DNA of 64,000 bases from Colwellia sp. RSH04 (GCF_003545765.1 NZ_QXIO01000013.1:1-64000), one strand, 5' to 3'; shown: positions 29,406-39,281, numbered from the stretch's first letter. The notes: generated from the sequence alone by a model not told the origin. A program made the numbers and translations.

Positions 29406-30539
29406 ATGAGCACACTAAAAAAAATCACTCGTCTATTTTTAGATAAGGTAGAGAAAAACTTGCTACAACGCTATTGTTTGTTGTTATGGGATTTTGCTTA
29501 CAGTATTAATAATGAAAAATTAATCAAGGCAAATAAGAAACAATTAAAACAGGCCAAATATACTATTTTGGGCGCACAGCATTACCATGAAGAAATTTGC
29601 CTGTATCCAATAAGTAGCTATAAAGACTTGCATAAAGTTCTAACACTTGAACAAGTAAATAGTGAATCTTGTTTTTGCTTTCAAATTCAAGAGTTTGACG
29701 GTACTAACCGCCTTGTTAAAAAAGCGTATTTTACAAGTTCATTATTAGAAAAATTTAATGTGACCCCTCTTTTTTTAATCCCAGAGACATGGCTTATATC
29801 AGCGTCATTACAACATGAAATAGTTCAATTTGAGCACTCCAAACGTAAGTATATTTGTGTGCCTCAACAGTATAAAAATACGTTTATAGAATTAACTGGT
29901 TTGCTGGCTACTAAAGATGACGCTTATCTAAGTCTGGGAGTTTCTAATGAGGTTGATTTTTCTCATGTTGAAGAGCAATGGTTGTTATCTAAGTATACAA
30001 GCGTAATTGGCTTATTTTCTATATTTAAGATGATGCCAGGTTTGCGTATTACAAAAAATACACAAGGAAATCAAAAAGACTGGCGGGCTTTTCTTGTTGG
30101 GGCTTCTGCCATTAGCGTAAGTTATGTATTACTTACCAGTTGGTATATAAATAGTTCGTTAGCAAGTGTGAAAGAAGAAAGTGTTCGACTGAATGAACAA
30201 CTTTCACCACTATTAAATATAATTGAACAAACTAATCAATCACGAGAACGAGCAGAAGAGATCTCAAGTTTATACAAAATAAAGGGGTGGGAGATATCTG
30301 CATGGAAAACAATTGCACCTCTATTTATTGATGGCGTTACTATAAGTAAAGTTAACTTCTTAAAGTCGGGTAAGGTTGCGATAAAAGTAAGTAGTGAAAA
30401 TATTTCATCAAGTGATGTATTGGCGTTAATAATTAATCAGCCGGAAGTTGAAAATGCAGAATTTGTTGGTTTAATCCAGAAAAGAAAGAACTTTCAAAGA
30501 TTTACCATTGTGTTTCAAATGGTTGAACAAGGAGGTTAA
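29406..30539 (+). CDS. gspL: GspL-like assembly protein
   Basis: This 377-residue bitopic protein has a large cytoplasmic N-terminal part, one membrane segment near residues 227-248 (RAFLVGASAISVSYVLLTSW), then a coiled segment and a small periplasmic ferredoxin-like domain. That layout and its place before a GspM-like gene make it GspL, which links GspE to the inner-membrane platform. Sequence similarity to standard GspL is weak by eye. Confidence 0.75.
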   Translation: MSTLKKITRLFLDKVEKNLLQRYCLLLWDFAYSINNEKLIKANKKQLKQAKYTILGAQHYHEEICLYPISSYKDLHKVLTLEQVNSESCFCFQIQEFDGTNRLVKKAYFTSSLLEKFNVTPLFLIPETWLISASLQHEIVQFEHSKRKYICVPQQYKNTFIELTGLLATKDDAYLSLGVSNEVDFSHVEEQWLLSKYTSVIGLFSIFKMMPGLRITKNTQGNQKDWRAFLVGASAISVSYVLLTSWYINSSLASVKEESVRLNEQLSPLLNIIEQTNQSRERAEEISSLYKIKGWEISAWKTIAPLFIDGVTISKVNFLKSGKVAIKVSSENISSSDVLALIINQPEVENAEFVGLIQKRKNFQRFTIVFQMVEQGG

Positions 30540-30540
30540 T

Positions 30541-31092
30541 ATGGATAAGAATAAAAAATTAATTATTATTGTTGCTGCTTTAGCGTTTATTAAGCTTATT
30601 ATAATGCCACAAATTAGCCAGCAAAATGATAGCTTGACTGATAAAAAACAGTTAGTTGTTAGTAATATCAAACTCGCTTCAATGCTAGCTACCGTTGATG
30701 AACAAAAGGAGCAAGCTGAAAAATTATCTTCGCAATTAGATAAAATGCAGCGTCTAGTTCCTAGTTATCCCTCTCCATCACAAGCAAAACTGAAAATTCA
30801 ACAAAAAATCGAGCAATATGCTAAAGAGCTTAATGTTGTGATTCAAAGTTTTAATTGGCAGGAAACTATAGAAGATGAAAATATTGCCTTATTAATGCGT
30901 GGAAAAATACAACTTGATCTGCAGGGGAGTTTATTGAATATAATCAAACTGCAAAATGCGCTTGCTGATAATCAACCAGCGATCACTATAGAGTCCCTTA
31001 CTAATTCTCTATCAGACAAAGAGGGAAATATTACTATGAAATCAAAGCTTAATTTAGTGATTTTATTTCAACAAGGGCAGGTAGATGGATAA
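30541..31092 (+). CDS. gspM: GspM-like assembly protein
   Basis: This 183-residue protein has a short cytoplasmic N-terminus, a single membrane helix (LIIIVAALAFIKLIIMP), a coiled coil (about 35-75) and a small periplasmic domain, the GspM/PilO layout. A strong GGAGG ribosome binding site overlaps the end of gspL and fixes the start at 30541. It probably pairs with GspL. Confidence 0.75.
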   Translation: MDKNKKLIIIVAALAFIKLIIMPQISQQNDSLTDKKQLVVSNIKLASMLATVDEQKEQAEKLSSQLDKMQRLVPSYPSPSQAKLKIQQKIEQYAKELNVVIQSFNWQETIEDENIALLMRGKIQLDLQGSLLNIIKLQNALADNQPAITIESLTNSLSDKEGNITMKSKLNLVILFQQGQVDG

Positions 31093-31600
31093 AAAAATGT
31101 TAATCATTGGAGCACTATTTGCGACTGTGTTTGTTGTATTTGATTTGTTTAATCGTATTTTGTTGTTTGACATTAATGTAAATAGTCGTCAACAGGAAGA
31201 AATTACACTCACAGCATTCGAGCGACAAAAAATAAATGGAGAAAAATTTATCGTTCAAAACTTCTCTATTTTGAACGATAAAGCTGAGCAGGAAAAGGCA
31301 TTAAGAAAAAAACAAGCACTAAAAGATACTCAAGTGAAACAACAAGTCAAAGCAGGTAAAGTAGATATTATTAGAGTCGCTAAGCTAGTTGGTATAATTA
31401 CTACCAATGGTGAAAAGCAAGCTGTTTTAGAATATAAAAATAACCGAGGTAAAAAAGTGATGCTAACCTTGCAAACTGGGCAAGTATTTGCTGACGGTAA
31501 AGTTTCAAGTATCGGCGCAGATTTTGTCGAGATTGATGTGAAAGGTGATAAGCAAAAGTTACCATTATTTAAGAATAAAGATATTAAGTTTCAAGGCTAA
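31085..31600 (+). CDS. gspC: GspC-like protein
   Basis: A 171-residue protein with one N-terminal membrane helix, a charged linker and a C-terminal HR-like beta domain (VAKLVGIITTNGEKQAVLEY through the end). GspC uses this domain to contact the N0 domain of the secretin. No PDZ or coiled-coil end is present, so it is a short GspC. Its placement just before gspD supports the call; a PilP-like identity is the alternative. It overlaps gspM by 8 bases. Confidence 0.7.
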   Translation: MDKKMLIIGALFATVFVVFDLFNRILLFDINVNSRQQEEITLTAFERQKINGEKFIVQNFSILNDKAEQEKALRKKQALKDTQVKQQVKAGKVDIIRVAKLVGIITTNGEKQAVLEYKNNRGKKVMLTLQTGQVFADGKVSSIGADFVEIDVKGDKQKLPLFKNKDIKFQG

Positions 31601-31606
31601 ATAAAT

Positions 31607-33667
31607 ATGTTTTCAATTATAAGATTTAATTCCACTAAAGTAACGATTATAACTTTAGCTATAACATTACTTTCAAGTTGTTCTGCGTTGATGCCAAAAA
31701 GTGAAAGAGCGCCTGTCCACGTAAAGCAATCGCCGCTTGTATTGAAAAGTGAAAGCGACTTAAATGAACCTGTTAATGAAAGTATTAATAACTCTGTTGA
31801 TAATAAAGAAGTTAAGATACAGAAAGTTGAGAGCCTTGAACGCAAATCTGTTTCGTCAAAAGAACCCTCTGATGAAACATACTTTACTAGTAAACAAACC
31901 TTTCAAGTTGCATTTGATCAGTTAAAAATAGCAGAATTTATTCATCAAGTGTTCGCAAATACTTTAAAGGTGAATTATGTTATTGAACAAAAACTTAATA
32001 AATCATCAATACCAATTACTTTAAACATCAATAAGCCCTTAAACACTAAGCAATTGTATAAAGCAAGTAAGCAGTTGCTTGCAGAAAATGGTGTAAATAT
32101 AACTCTTAAAGATGATGTATTTTATTTGCATTCAGTTTCGGCTAAACAGCAAAGCTTAGTTGTTCAGGTGGGGCGAACTGTTAGCTCTGTTCCTCATACT
32201 AAAAGTAATATTTTACAAATCATCCCGTTAAAATATGGTGTGAATCTGAGTATAGAAAGAACGTTGTTACAGTTAGTTAAAGCCAAAGTATCGCCTGATG
32301 CAGATCAGAGTGCAGTATTTGTTCAGGGAAGTCGTGAACAGGTTATTCAAGTGATAGAGCTTATTGAGTTACTAGATAGACCTGCGCACCAAGGAAAACA
32401 TATTGGTTTTATTGAGTTTAATTATATTTCTACAGAAGACTTTATAACGACAGCTAAAGAGTTATTGGAAAGTGAAGGGATCCCTACGGGTAAACGTTCG
32501 TCTAATCAACGTAACTTAGCTATGGTACCACTGCATCAAATAGGCGCTATTGCTGTATTTGCTAGTGAGCAAGAGTTTTTAGAGCGAATAGAGTTTTGGG
32601 CTAGAAAACTCGATCAGGCACCAACAGGTGATACCCAACAATACTTTATTTACCGCCCTAAATTCGCGCGAGCGAAAGATATTGGTTCAAGCTTAACTCC
32701 CTTATTTAGCCTTAAAAATTCGAATATGAATAAAGCGGGAAATAACCGTCGAGATACAAAATCAGCTATTGCAAATAAAGCCAATACTGAATCAAAGCAA
32801 ACAAAAAATAATAAAGTTATTGGCGATGATGACATAAATATTGTAATCGATGAAAGGGCTAATTTCGTCATTGTTCATGCTACTGGTTCAACTTATAAGT
32901 CAATATTACCGCTGATAAAGAGCTTAGATGTAATGCCTAAGCAAATTTTACTTGATGTGACTATTGCTGAAGTAACTTTAAGGAATGAATTTCAATATGG
33001 AGTAGAATTCTTTTTGGAGCAAGGGAAGTTTAGTTTAAGTACACAAGGTGTGATGGGGTTATCTGATATTGCAGGCGGTTTATTTAAGATCGCAGGAGAA
33101 GTAAGTACCATTCAAGCTAAAGCAATAGAGCGTAATAGTTTAGTTGATATATTATCTAACCCTACTTTACTTGTGCGTGATGGAGCGACAGCCACGATTG
33201 TTGTTGGCGATGAAATCCCCTTAGTTACCTCAACCGATTCAAATGATAATACTGAAATAGTTAGAGAGAATGTTGAGCGCCGTCAAACGGGGTTAGATTT
33301 ACAAGTTTCTCCAACAATAAATACTAATGGTGTTGTTACTTTACAGATTTCACAGAGTATTTCAAATCAGATAGCTGGGAACGAACAAGGGATATTGAAT
33401 CGTAAATTATCAACGGAAGCCGTTGCAAATTCAGGACAAACAATTTTATTAGGTGGGTTGATTTCTGAAAATAGTTACGATATTGATAAAGGTGTTCCGT
33501 TGTTACGTGAACTCCCTTTACTTGGTGTTTTATTTAGCAATACCACGGAGTCTATAGAAAAAACAGAGTTAGTTGTTCTAGTTACGCCGAGAGTTATTTA
33601 CAATACAAATCAATGGGAAGGTATTAAAGATAACTTTAAGAGAGGCCTAGAAACTATGACATTTTGA
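31607..33667 (+). CDS. gspD: Type II secretion outer-membrane secretin GspD
   Basis: The 686-residue secretin begins with a lipoprotein signal (lipobox LLSSC, Cys25), unusual for the non-lipidated GspD proteins, so it may reach the outer membrane without a pilotin. N0-N2 domains cover about 95-340, and the secretin core (about 440-680) includes LSNPTLLVRDGATATIVVGD, LSTEAVANSGQTILLGGL and VPLLRELPLLGVLFS. It is the last gene of the secretion operon and is followed by the promoter of the surface-protein gene. Confidence 0.93.
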   Translation: MFSIIRFNSTKVTIITLAITLLSSCSALMPKSERAPVHVKQSPLVLKSESDLNEPVNESINNSVDNKEVKIQKVESLERKSVSSKEPSDETYFTSKQTFQVAFDQLKIAEFIHQVFANTLKVNYVIEQKLNKSSIPITLNINKPLNTKQLYKASKQLLAENGVNITLKDDVFYLHSVSAKQQSLVVQVGRTVSSVPHTKSNILQIIPLKYGVNLSIERTLLQLVKAKVSPDADQSAVFVQGSREQVIQVIELIELLDRPAHQGKHIGFIEFNYISTEDFITTAKELLESEGIPTGKRSSNQRNLAMVPLHQIGAIAVFASEQEFLERIEFWARKLDQAPTGDTQQYFIYRPKFARAKDIGSSLTPLFSLKNSNMNKAGNNRRDTKSAIANKANTESKQTKNNKVIGDDDINIVIDERANFVIVHATGSTYKSILPLIKSLDVMPKQILLDVTIAEVTLRNEFQYGVEFFLEQGKFSLSTQGVMGLSDIAGGLFKIAGEVSTIQAKAIERNSLVDILSNPTLLVRDGATATIVVGDEIPLVTSTDSNDNTEIVRENVERRQTGLDLQVSPTINTNGVVTLQISQSISNQIAGNEQGILNRKLSTEAVANSGQTILLGGLISENSYDIDKGVPLLRELPLLGVLFSNTTESIEKTELVVLVTPRVIYNTNQWEGIKDNFKRGLETMTF

Positions 33668-33988
33668 TGAGCTTTTTATATAGTTAAAATGATATTAGGT
33701 AATTATTTAACCCTATTATAATTATCTAATGTTTATTAATGCTTCTATTAAATTGTATATGTAGTCGTATGATAAATGCACAGAATTAGTTCTAATATAT
33801 ATTTAGATAAAGATACTATTGTTTTTAATCATAAAACTAGCATAATAAAGCATGTAATGGGGTTGACTTTATTTTTAAAGTCACTAATAATCGAACCTAC
33901 CTTTTTTAGGTAGTATATATATACTAAAAAGTATTACTAGGGACTAGGCTTCTGCCAGGTTCTAGTTTCATGAAACTTGGAGAAAAAA
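33668..33988 (+). promoter_or_regulatory. Promoter and structured leader of the surface-protein gene
   Basis: These 321 bases contain no gene. TTGACT (33863-33868) and AATAAT (33886-33891) are 17 bases apart, each one base from consensus, giving a start near 33898. The leader of about 90 bases then holds CTACCT/AGGTAG (33897-33913) at its very 5' end, a perfect palindrome TAGTATATATATACTA (33911-33926), and AGTTTCATGAAACT (33964-33977). The alternative pairing CCAGGTT (33955-33961) with AACTTGG (33974-33980) would cover part of the GGAG ribosome binding site. A 5'-terminal hairpin is typical of very stable mRNAs. Confidence 0.7.
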
Positions 33989-35338
33989 ATGAAAACAACT
34001 TTGAAGTCGACATTAGTTGCAGCAGCTATTGCAGCGACATTTGGAGCACAAGCAGGTGATATTACATCACCAACAACTGCAACTTACTCAGAGCAAGCTT
34101 CAACAGCTGCTGGTGATATCACCACTGCAGATGTTATATTTGAACTAGGTGCTGAGTACACAGAGAATGATTTACTTACATTTTCTTTATCTGCTGGTTC
34201 AGTAGCTGACTCTTTTGACGCATTACCTGCAAGCATTGTTGCTAACAGTGGTAGTACATCTATTACATTTGGTAAACTAGCTACTTTAGCTGATTCAGTT
34301 ATCTACCGTGTTACTAACGTTGATAACCCGGATTTACTAGGTACTACAGGTATCGTAGTTGATTTTGCTGCTGGTATTGACGTAGATGGTGATGTAATTG
34401 CTGCTGGTACAAACATTGAACTTTGTGCAACTGCAACTACTGCTGTTGGCGGAATTACGTTTGATACAGATTGTATGGACGTTGCTGCAGTTGAAGACCA
34501 GTTTACAAACGTTTCTGTTACTACTGGTTTTGACGGTGAAATCGATGTTACTAACATGCGTGAAACTTTCACTGGAGCGAATACATTAGAGGATACTCTA
34601 GTTATCTCACACACAACTGAAGATACTACTGGTTGGGCTAGCTATGTTGATCCAGGTATTGTTACATTAGTATTAAAAGGTGATTTTACTGACTTGACTG
34701 AATCTCAATTTACTTCTGGTGCAACGACAACAGACTTAAACGATGATGAGAATGAGTTAACGTTAACTTACCCTTCAACATTAACTACAGATACTATTAC
34801 TTTCACTTCTGACGGTACAGGTTCTGGCGTTAGTTTAATCAAGCAATCTTTTGAACTTGATGCTAGCCAATCATACACTTGTGGTGCTGGTTGTTCTGGT
34901 GATGCAGATGTTGCTTCATTAGGTATGGGTACTGATGCTGGTGAGTGGACGCTTAACGGTGCAGATATTAACATTCCTTATATGCCATATGTTGATTTAG
35001 AACTTTCAAATTCTGAACGTGCAATTGGTCAAATTATTTATGTAACTAACCATGGTTCACAGTCAGGCGATATCTTTGTTACCGCAACTGCTGAAGATGG
35101 TACTGTTGTGTTAAATAATGTTCAAATCGATTCAATTGATGGTGGCGAAATGAGAAAAATCGCTCCATTAATCCGTGACGAATTATTAGCAGAAGATTTC
35201 ACTGACGGTAAGCTATCAATCGACGTTACAGTTAATGCTGCTGATGAAGATATCACTGTTTATGCTGCTTACAAGCATAACACTGAAGCAGATCGTGGTG
35301 TAATTATCACTGACCAATATAAGAAGAATAATGACTAG
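33989..35338 (+). CDS. Secreted S-layer-like surface protein, probable T2SS substrate
   Basis: The 449-residue product starts MKTTLKSTLVAAAIAATFGAQA, a signal peptide with cleavage after AQA at 22. The mature protein is acidic, rich in Thr, Ala, Asp and Val, poor in Lys and Trp, with two widely spaced cysteine pairs and beta-sheet-like repeats; no enzyme motif is visible. A near-consensus promoter, structured leader, good GGAG site, favourable codons and a strong terminator suggest very high expression. Placement right behind a dedicated T2SS-like operon suggests it is the exported substrate. S-layer proteins of Aeromonas use T2SS-like machines; an S-layer is my inference. The TTG at 33977 is part of the ribosome-binding region. 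Confidence 0.72.
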   Translation: MKTTLKSTLVAAAIAATFGAQAGDITSPTTATYSEQASTAAGDITTADVIFELGAEYTENDLLTFSLSAGSVADSFDALPASIVANSGSTSITFGKLATLADSVIYRVTNVDNPDLLGTTGIVVDFAAGIDVDGDVIAAGTNIELCATATTAVGGITFDTDCMDVAAVEDQFTNVSVTTGFDGEIDVTNMRETFTGANTLEDTLVISHTTEDTTGWASYVDPGIVTLVLKGDFTDLTESQFTSGATTTDLNDDENELTLTYPSTLTTDTITFTSDGTGSGVSLIKQSFELDASQSYTCGAGCSGDADVASLGMGTDAGEWTLNGADINIPYMPYVDLELSNSERAIGQIIYVTNHGSQSGDIFVTATAEDGTVVLNNVQIDSIDGGEMRKIAPLIRDELLAEDFTDGKLSIDVTVNAADEDITVYAAYKHNTEADRGVIITDQYKKNND

Positions 35339-35371
35339 TCATTAGCTACTATGTAAATAGTACTTATATTG

Positions 35372-35401
35372 AAAAACGAGGCACTTTGCCTCGTTTTTTT
35401 T
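35372..35401 (+). terminator. Strong Rho-independent terminator
   Basis: CGAGGCA (35377-35383) pairs with TGCCTCG (35387-35393), extended by A/T pairs, followed by T8. It closes the monocistronic surface-protein gene. Confidence 0.92.
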
Positions 35402-35478
35402 GCCTAAAAAATGGTAAGCAATGGATTGTTTATAATTATATTATCTAGCACTTGATAAGGTATTTAGCTAATAAGTAT

Positions 35479-35487
35479 TGCTATAAT
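35479..35487 (+). promoter_or_regulatory. Extended -10 promoter of the GT-C-like gene
   Basis: TGCTATAAT is a perfect extended -10 element 46 bases before the start of the next gene. No good -35 is seen, as allowed for extended -10 promoters. Confidence 0.45.
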
Positions 35488-35532
35488 AGAACAAACTTAA
35501 AAGAATAAAATTTAAGTGAGATCACGAACAAT

Positions 35533-37194
35533 ATGTCACTTGTTACTACTATCAGAAACAATATTATTTTTAAATTTAATCACACAATGATATTTGTGTT
35601 GTTATTAATACTAACTTGTACTTCGTATTATGGCGCATTGAGTGTGCCATTGTATGTTGATGATTCTGTGGTTCTTCATCATGCTAAACTGCTTCAATGG
35701 CCAAACTCAATCATGGGATGGATTCAGGGTAGGTTTGTTGGTTTAGCGTCTTTTTCATTAAGCCAACCATTTTCCTTTAATCTTTTATCAATACACTTTT
35801 TCACCATCACTTTTCATTTAGCTAATGCTGTATTGATTTTTTATTTTGTAAAAAGTTTTTTTAATATTGAAATACAGGTTAACTCTCATAGGTCACTAAA
35901 CTCAGTAACACAACCAGTCCCCTTAAAGTTTCAAAATGCACAAGCTGCCATTGTATCTTTTATTTGGTTATGTCACCCAATGAATAGCCAGGCGGTAGTA
36001 TATATAAGTCAACGCTACACTGTAGTAGCGATGTTTTTTACTCTATTAACTATTATATTTTTTATAAGATTGTTAAAAGATAAAGAGCTAATAAAAAAAG
36101 TACAGTGGGCCGTTTTATGCTTGTTTAATTTTATTCTTGCCCTTGGAAGTAAGCAGTCAGTAATTTTTTTACCTTTATTTTTATACCTAATAAGTTTATA
36201 TGTATTAGTGCAGTATAGAGGCAGATTAATACTGGTCGGAGGCGGAGCTTTAGCTTTAGCTGTTTTGTATTTGTACTTAAACCCTGCGCTTGTGTCTACT
36301 TTAGATGAACTTACACGGGAGACTATTACTTACTCACGACTCGATTATTTAGCTACACAGCTAAAAGTTACATTAACTTATTTTGGCTTGATGTTTTACC
36401 CTGAAGGTTTTCGCTTAGAATCAGATGTAAGCTTATTGAAGTTTTTTAGTGATGAGTTTTATCGTTATTTAACCATTCATATAGCGATTGTTAGTTTATT
36501 GGTTGTTTATGCCATGCGCTTTAAACAGCCACTAATATTGTTAACGTTAGCATTACTATATTTAGGCCTAGCCGTAGAATCAAGTTTTATACCTATTCAA
36601 GATTTGTATTTTGAGCATAGAATGTATTTACCATCATTGGCTATTATTTTTATTGTGGTTAATATATTGAGTACCGTTATAAAAGCTTTGCGCTTACCTG
36701 ATTCCAGTTGCATTTTATTCAACGGGTTACTTATTGTTGTTTTAAGTTACACAACAAGTATTAGAGTGAAACAATGGCAAGAGCCACTATCGTTTTATCA
36801 GCGAGAGTTAGAAAAAAGCCCTGAAAGCACAAGAGCAATGAGTAGCTATGGGAAAGAACTTGCTAAGAATGGCAATAAAGATAAAGCTTTGGAATTAATT
36901 ATTAAATCATATAACTTAGAACTTGAGCAGGGAATACTTCGTCAATCAAATATCGTCGGGTTACTTACCATTTTAATCGATGCTGGTTACTACCAAGATG
37001 CACTAAACTTAGGTAGGAGGGCTATTAACTACACCGAAAAGCGACCAAAACTTCAATCAATTGTTTATGCTCATTTAGCGTTAGTTTATTATAAAATGAA
37101 TATTTGTGGATTCACTAAAGGTTGGTCGAAAAAAGCATTAAAATTAGATAAATCGAATGAGTTAGCTAAGCAATTAATTCGCCTTTGCCAATAA
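35533..37194 (+). CDS. Multi-spanning GT-C/TMTC-like membrane protein with TPR tail
   Basis: A 553-residue protein with about ten membrane segments and a soluble C-terminal part (about 420-553) made of TPR-like helices. It shows the GT-C pattern: an acidic pair after the first helix (YVDDSVVLHH, 43-44), HPMNSQAVVYISQRYT near 146 and FEHRMYLPSLAI near 360, as in bacterial relatives of TMTC/PMT-type O-mannosyltransferases. It would use a lipid-linked sugar on the periplasmic side. Its position between the surface-protein gene and the polysaccharide cluster suggests protein glycosylation of the surface protein; a polymerase-like role is the alternative. Confidence 0.7.
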   Translation: MSLVTTIRNNIIFKFNHTMIFVLLLILTCTSYYGALSVPLYVDDSVVLHHAKLLQWPNSIMGWIQGRFVGLASFSLSQPFSFNLLSIHFFTITFHLANAVLIFYFVKSFFNIEIQVNSHRSLNSVTQPVPLKFQNAQAAIVSFIWLCHPMNSQAVVYISQRYTVVAMFFTLLTIIFFIRLLKDKELIKKVQWAVLCLFNFILALGSKQSVIFLPLFLYLISLYVLVQYRGRLILVGGGALALAVLYLYLNPALVSTLDELTRETITYSRLDYLATQLKVTLTYFGLMFYPEGFRLESDVSLLKFFSDEFYRYLTIHIAIVSLLVVYAMRFKQPLILLTLALLYLGLAVESSFIPIQDLYFEHRMYLPSLAIIFIVVNILSTVIKALRLPDSSCILFNGLLIVVLSYTTSIRVKQWQEPLSFYQRELEKSPESTRAMSSYGKELAKNGNKDKALELIIKSYNLELEQGILRQSNIVGLLTILIDAGYYQDALNLGRRAINYTEKRPKLQSIVYAHLALVYYKMNICGFTKGWSKKALKLDKSNELAKQLIRLCQ

Positions 37195-37285
37195 AATAGG
37201 TTTCAAAACATACGATAGTAAGTATAGGGCCCTAACATAGAGATTTATTATTACTTTTTATTAAACTAATGTTCGATTAGTACTC

Positions 37286-37314
37286 TTGATTCTGCTGTTA
37301 GCTCAAGTTAGAAT
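37286..37314 (+). promoter_or_regulatory. Likely promoter of the polysaccharide cluster
   Basis: TTGATT (37286-37291) and TAGAAT (37309-37314) are 17 bases apart, 75 bases before rfbB. I looked for a JUMPstart/ops element downstream and found none. Confidence 0.5.
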
Positions 37315-37389
37315 TACCGCCTTAAAGGATTCTGGCACTGTAAATGTATAAGTTTGCATGGTCCAAGTCGAACTCGGAACTCAATAAAC

Positions 37390-38454
37390 ATGAAAACTAT
37401 ACTTGTTACAGGTGGAGCAGGCTTTATAGGCTCGGCCGTCATTAGACATATCATCAGTAATACATCTGATACCGTTATTAATTTAGACAAGCTGACTTAT
37501 GCTGGAAATCTTGAGTCTTTAGCCTCAATCGAGAATGATGGACGTTATAACTTCGAACAAATCGACATATGTAATGCTAAAGAAGTCGCTCGAGTGTTAA
37601 AACAATATAAGCCTGATTCAATAATGCATTTAGCTGCAGAGAGTCATGTTGATCGTTCTATAGATGGCCCAGCAGCATTTATTGAAACTAATATTGTTGG
37701 TACTTATGTCTTACTCGATGCTGCCAAAAACTACTGGCAATCATTACCTGAAAAGAAAAAAGCTGTTTTTCGTTTTCACCATATCTCAACGGATGAAGTA
37801 TATGGTGATTTAGAAGGTACAGATGATTTATTCACAGAAACCACATCTTATGAACCAAGTAGTCCTTATTCAGCTTCTAAGGCATCAAGTGATCATTTGG
37901 TTAGAGCGTGGCAGCGTACCTTTGGTTTACCAACCGTTATAACTAACTGCTCTAATAACTATGGACCATTTCATTTTCCAGAAAAGCTTATTCCTCTTGT
38001 GATTTTAAATGCACTAGATGGTAAAGAATTACCTGTTTATGGCGACGGTTTACAAATAAGAGATTGGTTGTATGTTGAAGATCATGCTAGGGCGCTTTAT
38101 AAGGTTGCTACAGAAGGTAAAATAACTGAGACATATAATATCGGTGGGCATAATGAGAAAGCTAATATTGATGTTGTAAAAACTATTTGCTCAATTCTTG
38201 ATGAATTAGTACCAAGTAAATATGAACACGCGGAAAAATATGCTGACCTAATAACTTATGTTAAAGATAGACCCGGACACGATGTTCGTTATGCCATAGA
38301 TGCAAGTAAAATAGAACGCGAATTGGGTTGGATACCAGAAGAGTCTTTTGAAACAGGTATTAAAAAAACAGTTCAATGGTACTTAAGTAACGAAAAATGG
38401 TGGCAGTCAGTGCTAGACGGAAGTTACCAACGTGAGAGATTGGGTCAAAATTAA
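37390..38454 (+). CDS. rfbB: dTDP-glucose 4,6-dehydratase
   Basis: RfbB makes dTDP-4-keto-6-deoxyglucose, the second step to dTDP-L-rhamnose. The NAD-binding GGAGFIG is at 8-14, the catalytic DEVYGDL loop near 138, and YSASK near 159. The start at 37390 (MKTILVTGG) gives 354 residues. An upstream in-frame ATG at 37354 would add 12 residues before the Rossmann strand and is rejected. First gene of the polysaccharide cluster. Confidence 0.96.
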   Translation: MKTILVTGGAGFIGSAVIRHIISNTSDTVINLDKLTYAGNLESLASIENDGRYNFEQIDICNAKEVARVLKQYKPDSIMHLAAESHVDRSIDGPAAFIETNIVGTYVLLDAAKNYWQSLPEKKKAVFRFHHISTDEVYGDLEGTDDLFTETTSYEPSSPYSASKASSDHLVRAWQRTFGLPTVITNCSNNYGPFHFPEKLIPLVILNALDGKELPVYGDGLQIRDWLYVEDHARALYKVATEGKITETYNIGGHNEKANIDVVKTICSILDELVPSKYEHAEKYADLITYVKDRPGHDVRYAIDASKIERELGWIPEESFETGIKKTVQWYLSNEKWWQSVLDGSYQRERLGQN

Positions 38455-38507
38455 TTCATAATTTATACTTTCTTTTTATTGTTAACCACTTTTGACAAGT
38501 TATTATT

Positions 38508-39281
38508 ATGAACTTAAATCAAGCTATTTCTCTTATTCATACACAAGCTACGATGAAGCTAAAGTCTCAGGCGAACGCTTTAGTTTTAAGCTATTTATGG
38601 TGGGTTCTTGAGCCTTTATTGTTTGTAGCTCTTTTTTATTTTGTTTTTAAATATGTACTTTATCGCGGTGGCGATGATTTTTTTATCTTTTTAATGGTAG
38701 GGAAAATTCCATTTCTTTGGTTTTCAAAGGCTGTCAGCTCTGGTGCCAATAGCATTATTCAAAATAAAGGATTATTAGCACAAAGAGTCATACCTAAAAT
38801 TATATTTCCTTTAGTTAATTGCCAAGAAGCATTCTATAAACAGTTATTCGCTTTTGCAATTTTACTAATTTTTTTAGTTTTTAATGGCTTTGCTAACCTC
38901 TTAAATTGGTGGCAATTAGTACCTTTAATACTATTGCAATACATTTTAATTATAGGTGTAGCTAGTTTTTTTTCGGTGTTTGTTACTTTTGCTACTGATT
39001 TTACAGTAATTATTAGCATGTTTATGATGGGGTTAATGTTTACTTCTGGTATTTTTTGGGATGTAAACTTAATACAAGATCAATCCTTGAAAGAATTACT
39101 ATTAATATTAAACCCTTTAGCGGCCTTAATTGATGGATATAGACAAGTATTGATGTACGGAAACGATTTGACTGTAAAGTACATGTTATCTGTTTTAGTC
39201 TGGGGAGTTGTTAGTTTCTTTATTGGTGCCTATAGCTTGTCAAAATACAGTAATAGCTTAACTCGCAGGCTGTTTTCATGA
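38508..39281 (+). CDS. wzm: ABC-2 polysaccharide exporter permease (Wzm type)
   Basis: The 257-residue protein with six membrane segments is the permease of an ABC-2 exporter that moves a lipid-linked polysaccharide across the inner membrane. Typical ABC-2 features are the N-terminal amphipathic part, LAQRVIPKIIFPLVN, and the conserved ILNPLAALIDGYRQVLMYG near the C-terminus. It overlaps the ATPase gene by four bases. Confidence 0.9.
   Translation: MNLNQAISLIHTQATMKLKSQANALVLSYLWWVLEPLLFVALFYFVFKYVLYRGGDDFFIFLMVGKIPFLWFSKAVSSGANSIIQNKGLLAQRVIPKIIFPLVNCQEAFYKQLFAFAILLIFLVFNGFANLLNWWQLVPLILLQYILIIGVASFFSVFVTFATDFTVIISMFMMGLMFTSGIFWDVNLIQDQSLKELLLILNPLAALIDGYRQVLMYGNDLTVKYMLSVLVWGVVSFFIGAYSLSKYSNSLTRRLFS

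Noticed and set aside
37195-37389. JUMPstart/ops element before the polysaccharide cluster
   Set aside because: The conserved GGCGGTAG core was looked for on both strands and not found.
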